From: JAFGED01 sp964551295
GTDB lineage: Bacteria > Chloroflexota > Anaerolineae > B4-G1
NCBI GenBank assembly: GCA_964551295.1
Contig: CAZKDJ010000051.1
Location: 1 to 22,668, forward strand
DNA: 22,668 nt
Direction: 5' to 3'
The notes under the pieces are model-generated. The model was not told the origin of the DNA. It was given only the letters and a program-made list of their open reading frames with translations, and searched no databases. This document shows positions 22,011 through 22,668 of this stretch, in pieces. Position numbers and translations under genes: made by a program. Numbering within the stretch: the first letter of the stretch is position 1; each line of letters starts with the position of its first letter.

Positions 22011-22668
22011 TTACTCTTCCTCGATCACGAACAGCCGCCCGTCCGCCCGACCAAACACCTCCGGGAAGTAGAACTCGTTGGCGGTGGTGGGAATGACGTG
22101 GTACTCACCCGGCAGCGTGGCGCGGAAGGTGTAGACGAACTCGTAGGTCCCCGCCGCCAGATAATCGGCAAACAGCACCACCTTCTCGTCCCGCATCTCG
22201 CTGTGACTGTACCAACGCCACCACCAGTAGTAAAAGTCGTACCACATTTCCTCCTCGGCCTCGCGGTACAACCCCGGCTCCTCCGCCACCAGGCTCGTCG
22301 TATCCAGGCTGGTGTCGATGGCCTCGGCACCGGCCGGCAGCGGATCCTCGACGACCACGTAGTACAGATCGTGCGGCGCGATGATGGTCAACCGTACCTG
22401 TACCACGTCGCCGACGGCAGCCTGCTCCACCTCCGGGCACTTGGCCCCTTGCGTGCACTCTGGATCGACGTAGCGGCGTTGGACGATGACACCCCGGTCC
22501 AGTGGCTCGATCTCTTCCACCGGCAGGTAAACCTTGAGGTGCGCGGTGTAGTACAGCCGTCCCTTACCTGACCCGCGCCCAATCGTCAGCTGGTTGCTCG
22601 CGTCGGAGAGCAGTTCGGCCACGCCCACGCGCAGGTGAATCGATTCATCGACATTGGCCGGCGTCACC
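22011..22668 (-). CDS. Bacterial alpha-2-macroglobulin, C-terminal part
   Basis: The gene is cut by the right edge; only the last 219 or so codons are visible. A GTG near 22667 is not the real start, because the family is far longer and the visible sequence begins mid-domain. The visible part is the terminal domain of bacterial alpha-2-macroglobulins. It includes GSGKGRLYYTAHLKVYLP, the DVVQVRLTI and YYVVVEDPLPAGAEAID strands, an aromatic cluster (WYDFYYWWWRWYSHSEMRDEKV) and the final TFRATLPGEYHVIPTTANEFYFPEVFGR. These proteins trap proteases at the cell surface or periplasm, using a thioester located in the part not seen. The next gene inward (20989-21948) also encodes an exported domain, convergently. 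Confidence 0.85.
   Translation of the reverse strand, partial: VTPANVDESIHLRVGVAELLSDASNQLTIGRGSGKGRLYYTAHLKVYLPVEEIEPLDRGVIVQRRYVDPECTQGAKCPEVEQAAVGDVVQVRLTIIAPHDLYYVVVEDPLPAGAEAIDTSLDTTSLVAEEPGLYREAEEEMWYDFYYWWWRWYSHSEMRDEKVVLFADYLAAGTYEFVYTFRATLPGEYHVIPTTANEFYFPEVFGRADGRLFVIEEE

Noticed and set aside
22200..22265. Odd aromatic run (WYDFYYWWWRWY) in the alpha-2-macroglobulin as a frameshift artefact
   Set aside because: The frame continues into well-formed family sequence on both sides, and an aromatic stretch before an RD motif is, as far as I recall, normal in bacterial members.

Overview
The window is GC-rich and densely packed and looks like a chromosomal segment from an uncultivated Chloroflexota bacterium, probably Anaerolineae-like. 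That placement is inference from gene content: lipoproteins with Pro/Thr-rich linkers, PAS kinases with a Cys-cluster PAS domain, aldo/keto reductases fused to ferredoxin modules, several zinc-ribbon proteins and a bacterial alpha-2-macroglobulin. No rRNA or tRNA gene, CRISPR array or transposase was recognised.

Layout. Positions 1-4663 (minus strand) hold a signalling and envelope group: an HtrA-like lipoprotein protease, an OmpR-type response regulator and its overlapping histidine kinase, then a LolA-fold/DUF4367 lipoprotein and the first codons of an ABC ATPase. A 98-base MITE-like palindromic repeat (1242-1339) separates the kinase from the lipoprotein. Positions 4877-6214 (plus) hold one membrane-anchored protein resembling the linalool dehydratase/isomerase fold. 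It is bracketed by a 35-base direct repeat derived from the tail of the neighbouring zinc-ribbon gene. Positions 6226-10674 (minus) hold a 12-ribbon zinc protein, a two-helix membrane protein, a GNAT-like protein, and the overlapping pair ABC-F ATPase/coaE. Positions 10865-12163 (plus) hold a clan-A glycosidase-like protein without a signal peptide, followed by a strong intrinsic terminator. It converges on a small soluble LysM protein.

Positions 12656-17715 (minus) form a five-gene operon: a FadR-type GntR regulator, a D-2-hydroxyacid dehydrogenase and three aldo/keto reductases. Two of the reductases are close paralogues carrying two 4Fe-4S motifs each. The promoter (TTGACC-17-TACAAT) is followed at once by a perfect FadR-type palindrome (17743-17755), so autoregulation is likely. 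This looks like an inducible system for oxidising or reducing a sugar, polyol or hydroxy acid, but the substrate cannot be read from sequence.

Positions 17834-20164 (minus) encode a receiver/PAS/PAS/PAS/histidine kinase. It is divergent from a two-gene plus-strand unit at 20382-21948: a zinc-ribbon protein with two death-fold-like effector-associated domain (EAD) candidates, and a membrane-anchored Cys-rich acidic ectodomain protein. This pair is the best candidate for an undescribed system. The window ends in the C-terminal part of a bacterial alpha-2-macroglobulin (minus), with a long nested hairpin between the convergent genes.
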